Assembly: GCF_002157835.1 (NCBI RefSeq)
Contig: NZ_CP020809.1
Location: 3,348,001-3,412,000 of the forward strand
Length of the DNA: 64,000 bases
Source: Mycobacterium dioxanotrophicus
Lineage (GTDB): Bacteria; Actinomycetota; Actinomycetes; Mycobacteriales; Mycobacteriaceae
Direction: 5' to 3'
Shown: positions 9,699 to 18,215 of the stretch, in pieces
Layout: each line of letters opens with the position of its first letter
Numbering within the stretch: position 1 is the first letter of the stretch
The notes under the pieces: model-generated
What the model saw: the letters and a program-made list of their open reading frames with translations, nothing else
Told to the model about the DNA's origin: nothing
Databases searched by the model: none
Position numbers and translations under genes: made by a program

Positions 9699-9711
9699 CC
9701 CGCCGGTCAGG

Positions 9712-9749
9712 CTGATGCCGCAGCGTATGACGCTGCGGCATCAGTTTTT
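9712..9749 (+). terminator. Rho-independent terminator
   Basis: A perfect 14-bp stem (CTGATGCCGCAGCG at 9712-9725 with its complement at 9731-9744), a 5-nt loop and five T residues at 9745-9749. It lies 14 bp after the W/N/D-rich protein gene. A full-consensus intrinsic terminator is unusual in mycobacteria. Confidence 0.9.
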
Positions 9750-9846
9750 GGCCCTTCCTCTTGAACCCGGGCGTGCATACGGTCGTGTCAAGGGTGTGTG
9801 TGCGCACCCGCGTGCACGCTGCACCTTGAGCCGAGGAGATGGTGCC

Positions 9847-10362
9847 ATGAGTACGCGATTCTGGCGGCGACCGAGAATGTTGACCTTCGGCCTGGCCGCC
9901 GTCATGAGTGTGATCGTGCTCGGGTTGGCGCTGGTGGCCCCGCCCGCAGCGCTTGCCGATGACCGTATGCAGTTCACCGGGACGACCCTCTCGGGCGCAC
10001 CGTTCAATGGCTCCACCCTCGCCGGGCACCCTGCGGTGCTGTGGTTCTGGACGCCGTGGTGCCCGTTCTGTAACGCCGAGGCCCCTGGGGTCAGCGCCGT
10101 GTCAGCCGCGAACCCGGGCGTGACGTTCGTGGGCGTGGCCGCGCACTCGGACGTCGGTGCGATGCAGGGCTTCGTGGACAAGTACCACTTGAACTTCACC
10201 AATCTCAATGACGCCGACGGTTCGATCTGGGCGCGCTACAACGTGCCGTGGCAACCGGCCTACGTCTTCTACCGAGCCGACGGATCGTCGACATTCGTGA
10301 ACAACCCGACGTCGGCCATGCCGCAGGACGAGTTGGCCAGTCGGGTGGCCGCGCTGCGCTGA
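9847..10362 (+). CDS. Exported thioredoxin-fold protein, Mpt53-like
   Basis: A 171-aa protein with an N-terminal signal sequence (cleavage near ALADD) and a thioredoxin fold. The active site is WTPWCPFCNAEAP and the cis-Pro region is PWQPAYVFY. It resembles secreted mycobacterial DsbE/Mpt53 proteins (Rv2878c), which oxidise cysteines in exported proteins. GAGGAG at 9834-9839, 7 nt before ATG 9847, selects this start over longer in-frame ones. The CcdA-like membrane protein begins 5 bp after its stop, matching the Rv2878c-Rv2877c arrangement, so the pair probably forms one oxidoreductase unit. Confidence 0.85.
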   Translation: MSTRFWRRPRMLTFGLAAVMSVIVLGLALVAPPAALADDRMQFTGTTLSGAPFNGSTLAGHPAVLWFWTPWCPFCNAEAPGVSAVSAANPGVTFVGVAAHSDVGAMQGFVDKYHLNFTNLNDADGSIWARYNVPWQPAYVFYRADGSSTFVNNPTSAMPQDELASRVAALR

Positions 10363-10367
10363 TCGGC

Positions 10368-11267
10368 GTGGGTGACGAACTGATGGGGCTGGCGTTCGGC
10401 GCCGGCCTCGTCGCGGCGCTGAATCCGTGCGGATTCGCTTTGCTGCCAGGCTATCTGGCGCTGGTCGTGCGCGGACCGGACGACAGCGCATGGCCCAGGG
10501 CGGTGCGCCGGGCACTGCTTGCGACGGTCGCGATGACCGCCGGGTTCGTCGCGGTCTTCGGGCTTTTCGCCGCATTGACGGTCGCGGTGGCCAGCACCGT
10601 GCAGCGTTACCTGCCCTACGTCACGGTGCTGATCGGCGTGGTACTGCTGGGGCTCGGCGGCTGGCTGCTCGCGGGCCGGCATCTCGGCCTGCTCGTAGGA
10701 GACACCTTGACACGTCACGTCAATTGGGCTCCGACGGCACGTCTGGGGTCCATGTTCGGCTACGGCGTGGGCTACGCGGTCGCGTCGTTGTCCTGCACGG
10801 TCGGGCCGTTTCTCGCCGCTACGGGCGCAGGTTTCCGATCGGGTACGCCGCTGCGTGGCATCGCCGTGTTCGGCGCCTACGCGGCGGGCTTCATGGTGAT
10901 CGTGGGAGCCCTTGCGGTGGCCGCCGCATCGGCGAGCACCGTGGTGGTCGAGCGGATGCGGCGAATCGTCCCGTATGTCAACAGAATCAGCGGTGCGCTG
11001 CTGATCGTGGTGGGGGCCTACGTCGGCTACTACGGGCTCTACGAGATCCGGCTGTTCGGTGCGGGCGGCTCACCCGACGACCCGGTCATCGCGGCGGCCG
11101 GTCGAGTGCAGGGCGCCGTGGCGGGCTGGGTCCATCAGCACGGGGCGTGGCCGTGGGCGGCGGCGCTGGCCATACTGGCGGCGGCCGCCGCGGTGTGGCG
11201 ACTGACGGTCAGACGCAGCGCGAAAGGTCGCCCCGCAGGTCCGGCCACGGCGGGCGACGGATCATAG
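10368..11267 (+). CDS. CcdA/DsbD-like membrane thiol transporter
   Basis: About 299 aa with at least seven hydrophobic segments. The redox-active cysteines of the family are present: ALNPCGFALLPGY near the N terminus and ASLSCTVGPFL in the second half. CcdA proteins pass reducing equivalents from cytoplasmic thioredoxin across the membrane to exported thioredoxin-fold partners; the adjacent Mpt53-like protein is the obvious partner. The start is probably GTG 10368, which gives MGDELMGLAF; ATG 10383 is the alternative. The 3' end overlaps the convergent YtfJ-family gene by 59 bp. Confidence 0.85.
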   Translation: MGDELMGLAFGAGLVAALNPCGFALLPGYLALVVRGPDDSAWPRAVRRALLATVAMTAGFVAVFGLFAALTVAVASTVQRYLPYVTVLIGVVLLGLGGWLLAGRHLGLLVGDTLTRHVNWAPTARLGSMFGYGVGYAVASLSCTVGPFLAATGAGFRSGTPLRGIAVFGAYAAGFMVIVGALAVAAASASTVVVERMRRIVPYVNRISGALLIVVGAYVGYYGLYEIRLFGAGGSPDDPVIAAAGRVQGAVAGWVHQHGAWPWAAALAILAAAAAVWRLTVRRSAKGRPAGPATAGDGS

Positions 11268-11535
11268 CCACGGTGGCCAGCGTTGCCGCCACCAGGCCGA
11301 TCAGCTCGCCCATCAGGGCCAGCCGGGTGGCGTCTACGGCCGGAACCCATGTGGGCCTGCCGTCCTTGATCACGAACACACCGAGCGCTCGGGTGACCCG
11401 GCTGCCGTCACGGCGGTGCCGCACCTTGGACACCGGGATGACGGTGGCCCCGTCGGGCGTCTGATACGGCTCACCGAACACGCGGTCGGGATCGTTCTCG
11501 GTGGACAGGGCTTCCAGCGCCTCGGGCATCCGCAT
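11209..11535 (-). CDS. GerW/YtfJ-family protein
   Basis: A 108-aa protein with the YtfJ/GerW core VFGEPYQTPDGATVIPVSKV, then a basic stretch and a C-terminal hydrophobic segment (about residues 68-90). The family was named from Bacillus spore germination but occurs in non-sporulating actinobacteria, where its role is unknown. The genomic neighbourhood resembles Rv2876-Rv2877c-Rv2878c of M. tuberculosis. It follows the small acidic protein gene by 17 bp on the same strand, and the two are probably co-transcribed. Confidence 0.75.
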   Translation of the reverse strand: MRMPEALEALSTENDPDRVFGEPYQTPDGATVIPVSKVRHRRDGSRVTRALGVFVIKDGRPTWVPAVDATRLALMGELIGLVAATLATVAMIRRPPWPDLRGDLSRCV

Positions 11536-11552
11536 GCCGGCGTCCTTTCTGG

Positions 11553-11759
11553 TCAGCGGTCGAAATCCAGGTCGTCGTCGAACGGGACGGCAGTGGCTTG
11601 TTCGATCAGGTCCGCCTCGTCGGCGTCGGTGTCGGGCGAGATCCGAACCCGGCCGAGTTCGGACATGTCATCGTCGTCGACGGTGACGGGAGTGAGCTGT
11701 TCGACCGCATCAGCCTCGGGTGCGTCGTCGTCGAAGGTTCTGTTGCCGGCATACGTCAT
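11553..11759 (-). CDS. Small acidic protein
   Basis: A 68-aa, strongly acidic protein (clusters such as FDDDAPE, VDDDDMSE and PFDDDLDF) without cysteines or membrane segments. It contains two loosely repeated halves, each with the pattern EAD..EQ(L/A)T..V..DDD. A GGAGG sequence sits 8 nt before ATG 11759. Function unknown; it is probably co-transcribed with the YtfJ-family gene. Confidence 0.65.
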   Translation of the reverse strand: MTYAGNRTFDDDAPEADAVEQLTPVTVDDDDMSELGRVRISPDTDADEADLIEQATAVPFDDDLDFDR

Positions 11760-11835
11760 GATCGTTCCTCCCCGATCGGACCGCGATGGCCACCCCGATT
11801 GTCCTACCGGCGCCAGGGTGTTTCAACGGGACCGG

Positions 11836-12864
11836 TCAGCGGGCCGGCGGGCCCGGCTTGGCCTGCGCGGCATCGCGGCGCCGGGCGGCCATACCCGCCA
11901 GCGCCTCGAAGACCACGCGGTGCGCGGCGTTGACGGTCAGCTCGGCGTGGTCGTAGGCGGGTGAGACCTCCACCACGTCCACGCCGGCGACGTCGTGGCT
12001 GTAGCAGAGCTGACGCACCATCCGCAGCAGGTCGGCGCTCGTGATGCCACCGGGTTCCGGGGTGCCGGTGCCCGGCGCGTGTGCCGGATCGAGAACATCG
12101 ATATCGACTGAGAGATAGAGCTTTTCGGCTTTGGCCAGGGCTTCGCCGACGGCGTCGTTCATCACTTCCTTGAAGCCGCGGTCCCAGATCTCCTGCATGG
12201 TGTGCCACGTCATGCCCTGCTCGAGCATCCACTCGAAGGTTTCCTGCGGCGGCCAGTATCCGCGCAGCCCGACCTGCACGAAGTGGGTGCCGGGCACCGC
12301 GCCGGACTCGATGAGCCGGCGCATGGGCGTGCCGTGGCTGGCCAGGTTGCCCTCGATCATGTCGGCGGTGTCGGCGTGTGCGTCGAAATGCACGATGCCG
12401 ACGTTGCCGTAGCCGTGCACGTCGGCCACCGCCGTGGCCGAGGGCCAGGTGATGGAATGGTCGCCGCCCAGCACAACCGGGACGATGCCGCGGGACGCCA
12501 CCGCATGCACCCGCTCACGGATGTTGGAGTGCGACACCTCGGTCTGCCCGTGCGGACAGTACGCGTCGCCGAAGTCCACCACCTCCAGCCAGTCGAAGAT
12601 CTCCAGGCCCAGGTCGAGGTGGTAGGTGCCCGGTTCGTAAGCGGTGGCGCGGATGGCGCGCGGGCCGAAGCGCGCGCCGGGCCGGTTGGTGGTCCCGATG
12701 TCGAACGGAGCCCCGACGATCGCGACGTCGGGCTGCCATGAGTCGAGTTGGTCGACCTCGGTCAGGAAGGGGCGGTGGCCGAACGACACCATCCCGGAGT
12801 ACGGCAGGTCGAGCTGTTCGGCCATGCCGGGCGGCAGTTCTCGGTGTGCTCCGTGGTCTCCCAT
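11836..12864 (-). CDS. Agmatinase/ureohydrolase family enzyme
   Basis: A 342-aa manganese ureohydrolase. The binuclear Mn ligands are clear: GGDHS (about residue 133), DAHAD (about 161) and SVDIDVLDPA (about 252). Family members hydrolyse agmatine, guanidinobutyrate or related guanidines to urea plus amine; the exact substrate cannot be read from the sequence. TAATGT on this strand (12871-12876) lies 6 nt before ATG 12864, a leaderless promoter pattern. No neighbouring polyamine biosynthesis gene was seen, although the broken glutamylpolyamine synthetase-like gene lies 6 kb away. Confidence 0.85.
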   Translation of the reverse strand: MGDHGAHRELPPGMAEQLDLPYSGMVSFGHRPFLTEVDQLDSWQPDVAIVGAPFDIGTTNRPGARFGPRAIRATAYEPGTYHLDLGLEIFDWLEVVDFGDAYCPHGQTEVSHSNIRERVHAVASRGIVPVVLGGDHSITWPSATAVADVHGYGNVGIVHFDAHADTADMIEGNLASHGTPMRRLIESGAVPGTHFVQVGLRGYWPPQETFEWMLEQGMTWHTMQEIWDRGFKEVMNDAVGEALAKAEKLYLSVDIDVLDPAHAPGTGTPEPGGITSADLLRMVRQLCYSHDVAGVDVVEVSPAYDHAELTVNAAHRVVFEALAGMAARRRDAAQAKPGPPAR

Positions 12865-12913
12865 GCGGCGACATTACCGCCGCCGCTGACGCGTTACGGC
12901 TGACCGGTGAGAG

Positions 12914-13336
12914 TCATTGCGCTGCAATGGAATTGAGTGCCGACCGAAGGGGTTCGGGGACCGGTCGTTTGGCCCAGTCGGCGGTGGAGACGACGACGTA
13001 GACGTTGCGGCCGGTGACGACGGGCCGTTCGGCGGTGGTGGCGTCGGAGCTCAGCACCGCAAAGCCCAGGGTGAAGCTGGTCGTCCCAAGCCGTTCGCAC
13101 TGTGCGGTGACCCGTACGGCGTCGCGCCAGCGCACCGGCGCCAGATAGTCGATTTCGCTATGGACCACCTGCACGTCGAATCCGGAGGCGATGAGGTCGG
13201 GGTAACTCTCGCCGAGGTGATCCAGCAGTGCCCCGAACGTCTCGTCGAACCACGTCAGGTAATGGCCGTTGAACACCACGCCCTGCTGATCGATCTCCGC
13301 GTAGCGCGGCACGATCGAAAAACTGAACCCCGTCAC
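12914..13336 (-). CDS. Hotdog-fold acyl-CoA thioesterase
   Basis: A 140-aa protein of the 4-hydroxybenzoyl-CoA thioesterase/YbgC type. It has the YAEIDQQGVVFNGHYLTWFDE segment, where the family's catalytic Asp lies near the bound thioester (Asp in EIDQQG), followed by the long hotdog helix. It probably hydrolyses acyl-CoA or acyl-ACP thioesters. AAAGGG 7 nt before a GTG at 13336 selects this start; longer in-frame extensions look non-native. It lies 49 bp upstream of the agmatinase-family gene on the same strand. Confidence 0.8.
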   Translation of the reverse strand: MTGFSFSIVPRYAEIDQQGVVFNGHYLTWFDETFGALLDHLGESYPDLIASGFDVQVVHSEIDYLAPVRWRDAVRVTAQCERLGTTSFTLGFAVLSSDATTAERPVVTGRNVYVVVSTADWAKRPVPEPLRSALNSIAAQ

Positions 13337-13401
13337 CTGGACACCCTTTCGCCGACACCCGGGCGCGAGCCACTGTAGCGCCGCGGTGTTCACTTGGCGG
13401 C

Positions 13402-14352
13402 GTGAGACTGGTGACGATCGAGGACATCCGCGGCGCCGCAGGGCGTATCGCCGCCGACGTGGTTCGCACCCCACTGCTGCCTGCCACGTGGGGCGACCCG
13501 GACCGTCCGCTGTGGCTCAAGCCCGAGAACCTGCAATCGATCGGCGCGTTCAAGACCCGCGGCGCGTTCAACGCGCTCGGCCTGCTCGATCCGCAGGTGC
13601 GGGCCAGGGGAGTGGTGGCCTACTCCAGTGGCAACCACGCCCAGGCGGTCGCCTTCGCCGCGGCGCGGTACGGTGTTGCGGCGCACATCGTGATGCCCGA
13701 GGAAACTCCCGCGGTCAAGGTCGCCGCGACCCGGGCTCACGGCGCGCAGGTGGTGCTGTGTGCCGCGGGGGAGCGCGAACGGGTGGCCGCGGAACTCGTC
13801 GAACGTACCGGCGGTGTTCTGATACCGCCGTTCGACCACCCGGCGATCATCGCCGGTCAGGGCACCGCTGGACTGGAGATCGCCGAAGATCTCCCGAGCG
13901 TCGCGTCGGTGCTGGTTCCGATCAGTGGCGGCGGGCTGGCCTCGGGCATCGGCACCGCGATCCGCGCACTGTGCCCGCAAGCCAAGGTATTCGGCGTCGA
14001 ACCTGAGCTCGCGGCCGACACCGCCGAAGCGCTGGCCCGCGGCCATCTGGTGGATTGGCCGGTGGCGCAACGTAACCGGACCATCGCCGACGGCTTGCGC
14101 TCCACGCCGTCCGCGCTGACCTTCGCCCACCTGCAACATGTCCTCGACGGTGTCATCACGGTCAGCGAGGGCGAGATCCGTACGGCCGTACGGGAACTGG
14201 CGCACCGTGCGCATCTGGTCGCCGAGCCCAGCGGTGCCGTCGCGCTCGCCGGCTATCGGCGCGGGACGCTGCCCGACGGTCCCGCGGTGGTCATCGTCTC
14301 CGGGGGCAACATCGAACCGGCGCTGTTGGGCGACATCCTGGCCTGCGGGTAA
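13402..14352 (+). CDS. Threonine/serine dehydratase-like PLP enzyme
   Basis: A 316-aa fold-type II PLP enzyme. The cofactor lysine is in the motif GAFKTRGA (about residue 53), the carboxylate-binding loop is SSGNHAQ and the phosphate-binding Gly-rich loop is ISGGGLASG. At about 316 aa it lacks the C-terminal ACT-like regulatory domain of biosynthetic IlvA. It therefore resembles catabolic threonine dehydratases or serine racemase-like enzymes. GTG start at 13402, divergent from the thioesterase gene. Confidence 0.82.
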   Translation: MRLVTIEDIRGAAGRIAADVVRTPLLPATWGDPDRPLWLKPENLQSIGAFKTRGAFNALGLLDPQVRARGVVAYSSGNHAQAVAFAAARYGVAAHIVMPEETPAVKVAATRAHGAQVVLCAAGERERVAAELVERTGGVLIPPFDHPAIIAGQGTAGLEIAEDLPSVASVLVPISGGGLASGIGTAIRALCPQAKVFGVEPELAADTAEALARGHLVDWPVAQRNRTIADGLRSTPSALTFAHLQHVLDGVITVSEGEIRTAVRELAHRAHLVAEPSGAVALAGYRRGTLPDGPAVVIVSGGNIEPALLGDILACG

Positions 14353-14634
14353 GCCGCGCCGCTGACTGGGCGTCCGGATGCGGTACGGGAATTTACCGGT
14401 CCACCGCAAACCGAAGCCCGAGCCTGTCCACCGGGTTCTCATGACACAGCACATATTGACGAGCGGAACTGTCACCGAAGCCGCCGGTCACCAGGTGTAC
14501 TTGCCCGGCGCGGCCCGGGTATGGTCAGCCCGAACAGGTGGACGGCGGCCACACATCCAGGCCCGCGGTATGTTGCGTTGTCGCGCGTTTTTGCGGGCCA
14601 CCGTTTCGTGGCCACAGCTCCGAGGGGAGTACGT

Positions 14635-15936
14635 GTGGACGCGGTGCTCGGCGTCTCGATGACGGGATCCAGCGTCGGTCTGGTCCTGGTCGAGGGACGC
14701 GACGGCGACGGCACCACGCTGGCCCACGACACGATCGATCTGCGGGCCTACGACGAGCGCGACGTCTGCGACGAGGTCGTGTCCGCGGTGGCGCAACTGG
14801 ACGAGATGGCGGCAGGCAGCGGCCACGAGTTGCGCACGGTCGGCGTCACCTGGAGTGACTACGCCGAACGCGAGGCGTCCCAGGTGCTGAAGACGTTGCC
14901 CGAGTCCGGCTTTTCGAGTGTGGTGCCGGTCCGGTTGCCGCAAGCCACCGAGGCGCTGGCCCGCGGGATCGCCGACGTCGTCGGTTTCGACTCGACGGTG
15001 GTCTGCGTCATCGAACCCGAAATGGTCATCGCACTGACCGTTCGGCCCGGAGGCGGGCCGGTGCGCAGCGCGGTCAATCATCTCGTCGACGGTGACGAGG
15101 CGCTCTCCGATTGGCTGAGCGAGGTTTTCGTCGCCGGCGCCTCGCGCCCGGATGCGGTGGTGGTGGTCGGGTCGGCCGGTGACCTGATCGGCGTCATGCC
15201 CCGGCTGGAACGGACCCTCGGAGTTCCGGTGTTCACGCCGGCCGAAGCCGAGTTGGCGCTGGCCCGCGGTGCCGCCCTGTCCTCGGCGCGGCGCGGTCGT
15301 TTCATGTTCGACGGAGGCCACGCCACAAGCCGGAAGCGTTGGACTGCAGCCACATTCGCGCCGGTGGCGATGCTGGCCGGGGGTGTGGTGACGTTCGTCG
15401 TGTCGACCTCGGTGGCCGTCAGCATGCAACTCGTGACGGGTCAGGAACCCGTCCCGCCGAGCACGCGCCCGGCCGTCAACGTCTCGGGCGCCTCAGTGGC
15501 CGTACCGGTACCGCCTCCCGCGGCCGTTGCGCCGCAGCCGCCGGCTCAGCTCGTCGAGTCGGCTCCCGTCGAGCCGGCCGCGCCACAACCGCAGACACCG
15601 GAACTCGTCGTCGAGCCCAGCGTCGATCAGGCCCCCGCCGGCCTGCCTGCCCCGCAGGAGGCTCCCGCCGGGCAGGTCCCGACGTGCCCGCGGCGCCGCC
15701 GGACGCGCCGCCGCAGGCAGAGATCCCCGCCGCTCCCACCGCGCAGGACGATCCGCCACCAAGCTGCCCTGCGCATGCGGATCCTCGGGCGGTTGGGGCG
15801 CCTGCACCCGGCGCCGGATGTCGCGACCGAGCCGGTTCCCGAGCAGGCCGGCGCGCCTGCGCCCGGCCAGCCGCCTGCCCCCGGCCCCGACCAGCCGGTC
15901 CCGACGCAGGACGCGCCACCGCCCCCGGCGCCGTAA
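14635..15936 (+). CDS. DUF7159-type protein with Pro-rich tail, possibly frameshifted
   Basis: About 433 aa. The N-terminal domain (residues 1-230), starting VDAVLGVSMTGSSVGLVLVEG, resembles a mycobacterial domain with an actin/Hsp70-like beginning. A single membrane segment lies at about residues 242-265 and a Pro/Ala-rich tail follows. GTG 14635 is chosen because GAGGGGAG sits just upstream and family members start at this point. Between about 15,680 and 15,820 the frame turns Arg-rich (CPRRRRTRRRR), while another frame reads a Pro/Ala/Asp sequence like the rest of the tail. After this the first frame becomes Pro-rich again. A compensating pair of indels is likely. Confidence 0.65.
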   Translation: MDAVLGVSMTGSSVGLVLVEGRDGDGTTLAHDTIDLRAYDERDVCDEVVSAVAQLDEMAAGSGHELRTVGVTWSDYAEREASQVLKTLPESGFSSVVPVRLPQATEALARGIADVVGFDSTVVCVIEPEMVIALTVRPGGGPVRSAVNHLVDGDEALSDWLSEVFVAGASRPDAVVVVGSAGDLIGVMPRLERTLGVPVFTPAEAELALARGAALSSARRGRFMFDGGHATSRKRWTAATFAPVAMLAGGVVTFVVSTSVAVSMQLVTGQEPVPPSTRPAVNVSGASVAVPVPPPAAVAPQPPAQLVESAPVEPAAPQPQTPELVVEPSVDQAPAGLPAPQEAPAGQVPTCPRRRRTRRRRQRSPPLPPRRTIRHQAALRMRILGRLGRLHPAPDVATEPVPEQAGAPAPGQPPAPGPDQPVPTQDAPPPPAP

Positions 15937-16164
15937 ACACCTCCGCACGGTCGGTGGCAATTACCGAGTCGTTTTCGGTATCGAGCGATCTGTTCTGACG
16001 CGGTGTTGCTGGTGGCCAGTGGCGCACCGGGCCGGTCCAGGGGTGGATGAAACGTTCCTGCGACGGCTGCCGATGCAGTAAGCGTGACTCGCCTCCTTCG
16101 TGAATCCGATGCGACGCCTACCGGCCTCGGCCTGCGATTACCGCGGCGGGAGGAACAGACGAAC

Positions 16165-16170
16165 TACACT
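16165..16170 (+). promoter_or_regulatory. -10 box for leaderless ldtA-like gene
   Basis: TACACT, a TANNNT match, ends 6 nt before ATG 16177, the spacing expected for a transcript that starts at the start codon. Confidence 0.45.
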
Positions 16171-16176
16171 GCAGGA

Positions 16177-16962
16177 ATGCTGAACACCTCGTCGCCCGGT
16201 CCTCGAACCGTGCTGGGATCGGTCCGAAAAGTGTTTGCGGTGATCGGGATCGCCACGCTGGCCTTCGCCGGCTCGGTTAACGTCGCGGCGGCAGCCGTCA
16301 GCACCCCGAATCCGGTGGCCACAGTCGAGCCGTCGGCGGGCGCTGTCGTCGGGGTGGCGTACCCGGTGACCGTGACGTTCAGCGCTCCGGTGATCGACCG
16401 CGGCGCCGCCGAGCACAGCCTGCGCGTGACCACCTCCGCGGGGACCGCACCGACCGGCAAGGTCACCTGGTTGAGCAACGACGTGATGCGGTGGACCCCG
16501 GATCAGTTCTATCCGGCTCACTCCACCATCTCTGTGGTCGCCGAAGGCTTCAAGACCAGTTTCGAGACCGGCGCCACGGTGCTCGGGGTGGCCGATATCA
16601 GCGCCCACACGTTCACCGTCAGCATCGACGGTCAGGTGGCCCGCACCATGCCTGCTTCGATGGGCAAGCCCAAGCATCCGACCCCGGTCGGCTCCTTCAC
16701 CGCACTCTCGAAAGAGAAGACGGTGGTGATGGATTCGCGGACCATCGGGATCCCGCTGAGCGACCCTGAGGGCTACAAGCTGACCGTGAGCGACGCGGTC
16801 CGGGTCACCTGGGGTGGGGTGTACGTGCACTCGGCGCCGTGGTCGGTGGCTCAGCAGGGCAACTCGAACGTCAGCCACGGCTGCATCAACCTCAGCCCTG
16901 ACAACGCGGCGTGGTATTTCAACACCGTCAACATCGGTGACCCGATCATCATCAACGCCTGA
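16177..16962 (+). CDS. ldtA: L,D-transpeptidase, LdtA/LdtMt1-like
   Basis: A 261-aa exported enzyme: signal sequence, an Ig-like domain (about residues 45-130), then a YkuD catalytic domain. The catalytic motif HGCINLSPDNAAWYF, preceded by YVHSAPW, matches M. tuberculosis LdtMt1 (Rv0116c) closely by recollection, as does the segment SKEKTVVMDSRTIGIPL. These enzymes form 3-3 cross-links between diaminopimelate residues of peptidoglycan outside the membrane and are the targets of carbapenems. Start ATG 16177 is supported by a leaderless promoter at 16165. It converges with the XRE regulator gene. Confidence 0.9.
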   Translation: MLNTSSPGPRTVLGSVRKVFAVIGIATLAFAGSVNVAAAAVSTPNPVATVEPSAGAVVGVAYPVTVTFSAPVIDRGAAEHSLRVTTSAGTAPTGKVTWLSNDVMRWTPDQFYPAHSTISVVAEGFKTSFETGATVLGVADISAHTFTVSIDGQVARTMPASMGKPKHPTPVGSFTALSKEKTVVMDSRTIGIPLSDPEGYKLTVSDAVRVTWGGVYVHSAPWSVAQQGNSNVSHGCINLSPDNAAWYFNTVNIGDPIIINA

Positions 16963-16970
16963 GGCCGCGG

Positions 16971-17741
16971 TCAGCGCAGCGCCGCCGCCGTAGTCGCGTC
17001 GGCGGGCAGGAATGCCTCGATGCTGAGCTCGGCCGCGGTGAGGTCCAGGGCCGTGCCGAACGTCGTGACCGTGCTCAGGAACGTCAGCGGGCCGCGTTCG
17101 GTATCCAACTCCAGTGGCACCACCACGCCGCCGAGGTCCCGGATCGGCGCCGACCCACCGGGATACGCCTCAACCTCGGTCAGCAGGGTGGCCAGCTCGT
17201 CGGATCCGCTGACCGACACCTCACGTTGCAGCCTGCTGATCAGGTGATGACGCCACTCGGCCAGGTTGCGGATCCGCGGCGCCATGCCTTCGGGGTGCAA
17301 CGTGATCCGCAACGCATTGGGTTGGGCGAGCAGGTGCTCGGCGACGCCCTGCAACAGCAGCGCGGTTCCGGCGTTGGCCTGCACCAGGTTCCAGGCCCGG
17401 TCGATGACCACGCACGGGTAGGGGTGGTACGCCTCCAGTACACGTGTCACGCCGTCCCGCAACGCGGCCATGTCGGGATCGTCAAGGGGCCGTTCGCCGT
17501 ACACCGGGGCCAGACCCGCGGCCATGAGCAACCGATTCTGTTCCCGCAGTGGGACGTCCAGCACCGACGCGAGCCGCAGCACCATGGCTCGGCTGGGTGT
17601 CGAGCGGCCCGTTTCGATGAAGCTGACGTGCCGTGCCGACACGTCAGCCTCGATCGCCAGTTCGAGCTGACTGATCCGGCGGCGCTGCCGCCACTCGCGC
17701 ATCAAGGTGCCGATGGATGACTGCCTGGTCGCCGTGGTCAC
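16971..17741 (-). CDS. XRE-family regulator with MmyB ligand-binding domain
   Basis: About 256 aa. An N-terminal helix-turn-helix of the Cro/CI type (RISQLELAIEADVSARHVSFIETGRS split across residues about 20-45) is followed by a PAS-like MmyB domain (YPCVVIDRAWNLVQAN...), which in MmyB-type regulators binds a fatty acid or other ligand. The 5' start is uncertain: I favour GTG 17741; ATG 17801 and an ORF extending to 17837 are alternatives. The divergent neighbour is a small membrane protein gene that it might regulate. Confidence 0.75.
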   Translation of the reverse strand: MTTATRQSSIGTLMREWRQRRRISQLELAIEADVSARHVSFIETGRSTPSRAMVLRLASVLDVPLREQNRLLMAAGLAPVYGERPLDDPDMAALRDGVTRVLEAYHPYPCVVIDRAWNLVQANAGTALLLQGVAEHLLAQPNALRITLHPEGMAPRIRNLAEWRHHLISRLQREVSVSGSDELATLLTEVEAYPGGSAPIRDLGGVVVPLELDTERGPLTFLSTVTTFGTALDLTAAELSIEAFLPADATTAAALR

Positions 17742-17858
17742 CCGACCAGTCTCGGCGATGGCACGCCGCCCGGCCACTACCTCCCAGGTAATTGCACCCA
17801 TTACGCATACCCGCGACCGTGGTGGTGTCGACAACAACTCGGGACTCCAGGAGGCGAC

Positions 17859-18215
17859 ATGGCTGAACCAACCGGCCCCGCTGCACCGATGCCACGCTGG
17901 TTGCGGCTCGTGATGACGGCCGACCGCGCCGGCTCGGCCGCCTATGTGGGTACCGGATTCTTCTTCGCGCCCGTGCTGGCGATGGTGTCACCGTGGCCTG
18001 CGGTGACCGTGGTGCTGTGGATCGTGATCGCCGTGTTCGGGCTGTGGCTGGGTCTTTTGGGCATCGCCATGGCAACCGGGCTGGCCATCGTGCTGCGGGC
18101 AGGCGCCGAAATCCCGGAGAACTACTGGCGTTCGATCATTGATTACCCTGATCCTGGTGCACCACAGGGCATTTCCCATTCACGGCACCGCGGTAATCGA
18201 CCTGCCAGTGTTTGA
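17859..18215 (+). CDS. Small membrane protein
   Basis: A 118-aa protein with two or three hydrophobic segments (about residues 25-45 and 47-80). AGGAGG lies 5 nt upstream of ATG 17859. No family recognised. The last 80 bp overlap the 3' end of the convergent CYP125-like gene, so the final 25 or so residues, rich in His/Arg, may be a recently acquired extension. Confidence 0.6.
   Translation: MAEPTGPAAPMPRWLRLVMTADRAGSAAYVGTGFFFAPVLAMVSPWPAVTVVLWIVIAVFGLWLGLLGIAMATGLAIVLRAGAEIPENYWRSIIDYPDPGAPQGISHSRHRGNRPASV

Noticed and set aside
14378..14662. Short ORF before the DUF7159 gene
   Set aside because: No ribosome site, non-native composition and overlap with the better-supported start at 14635.
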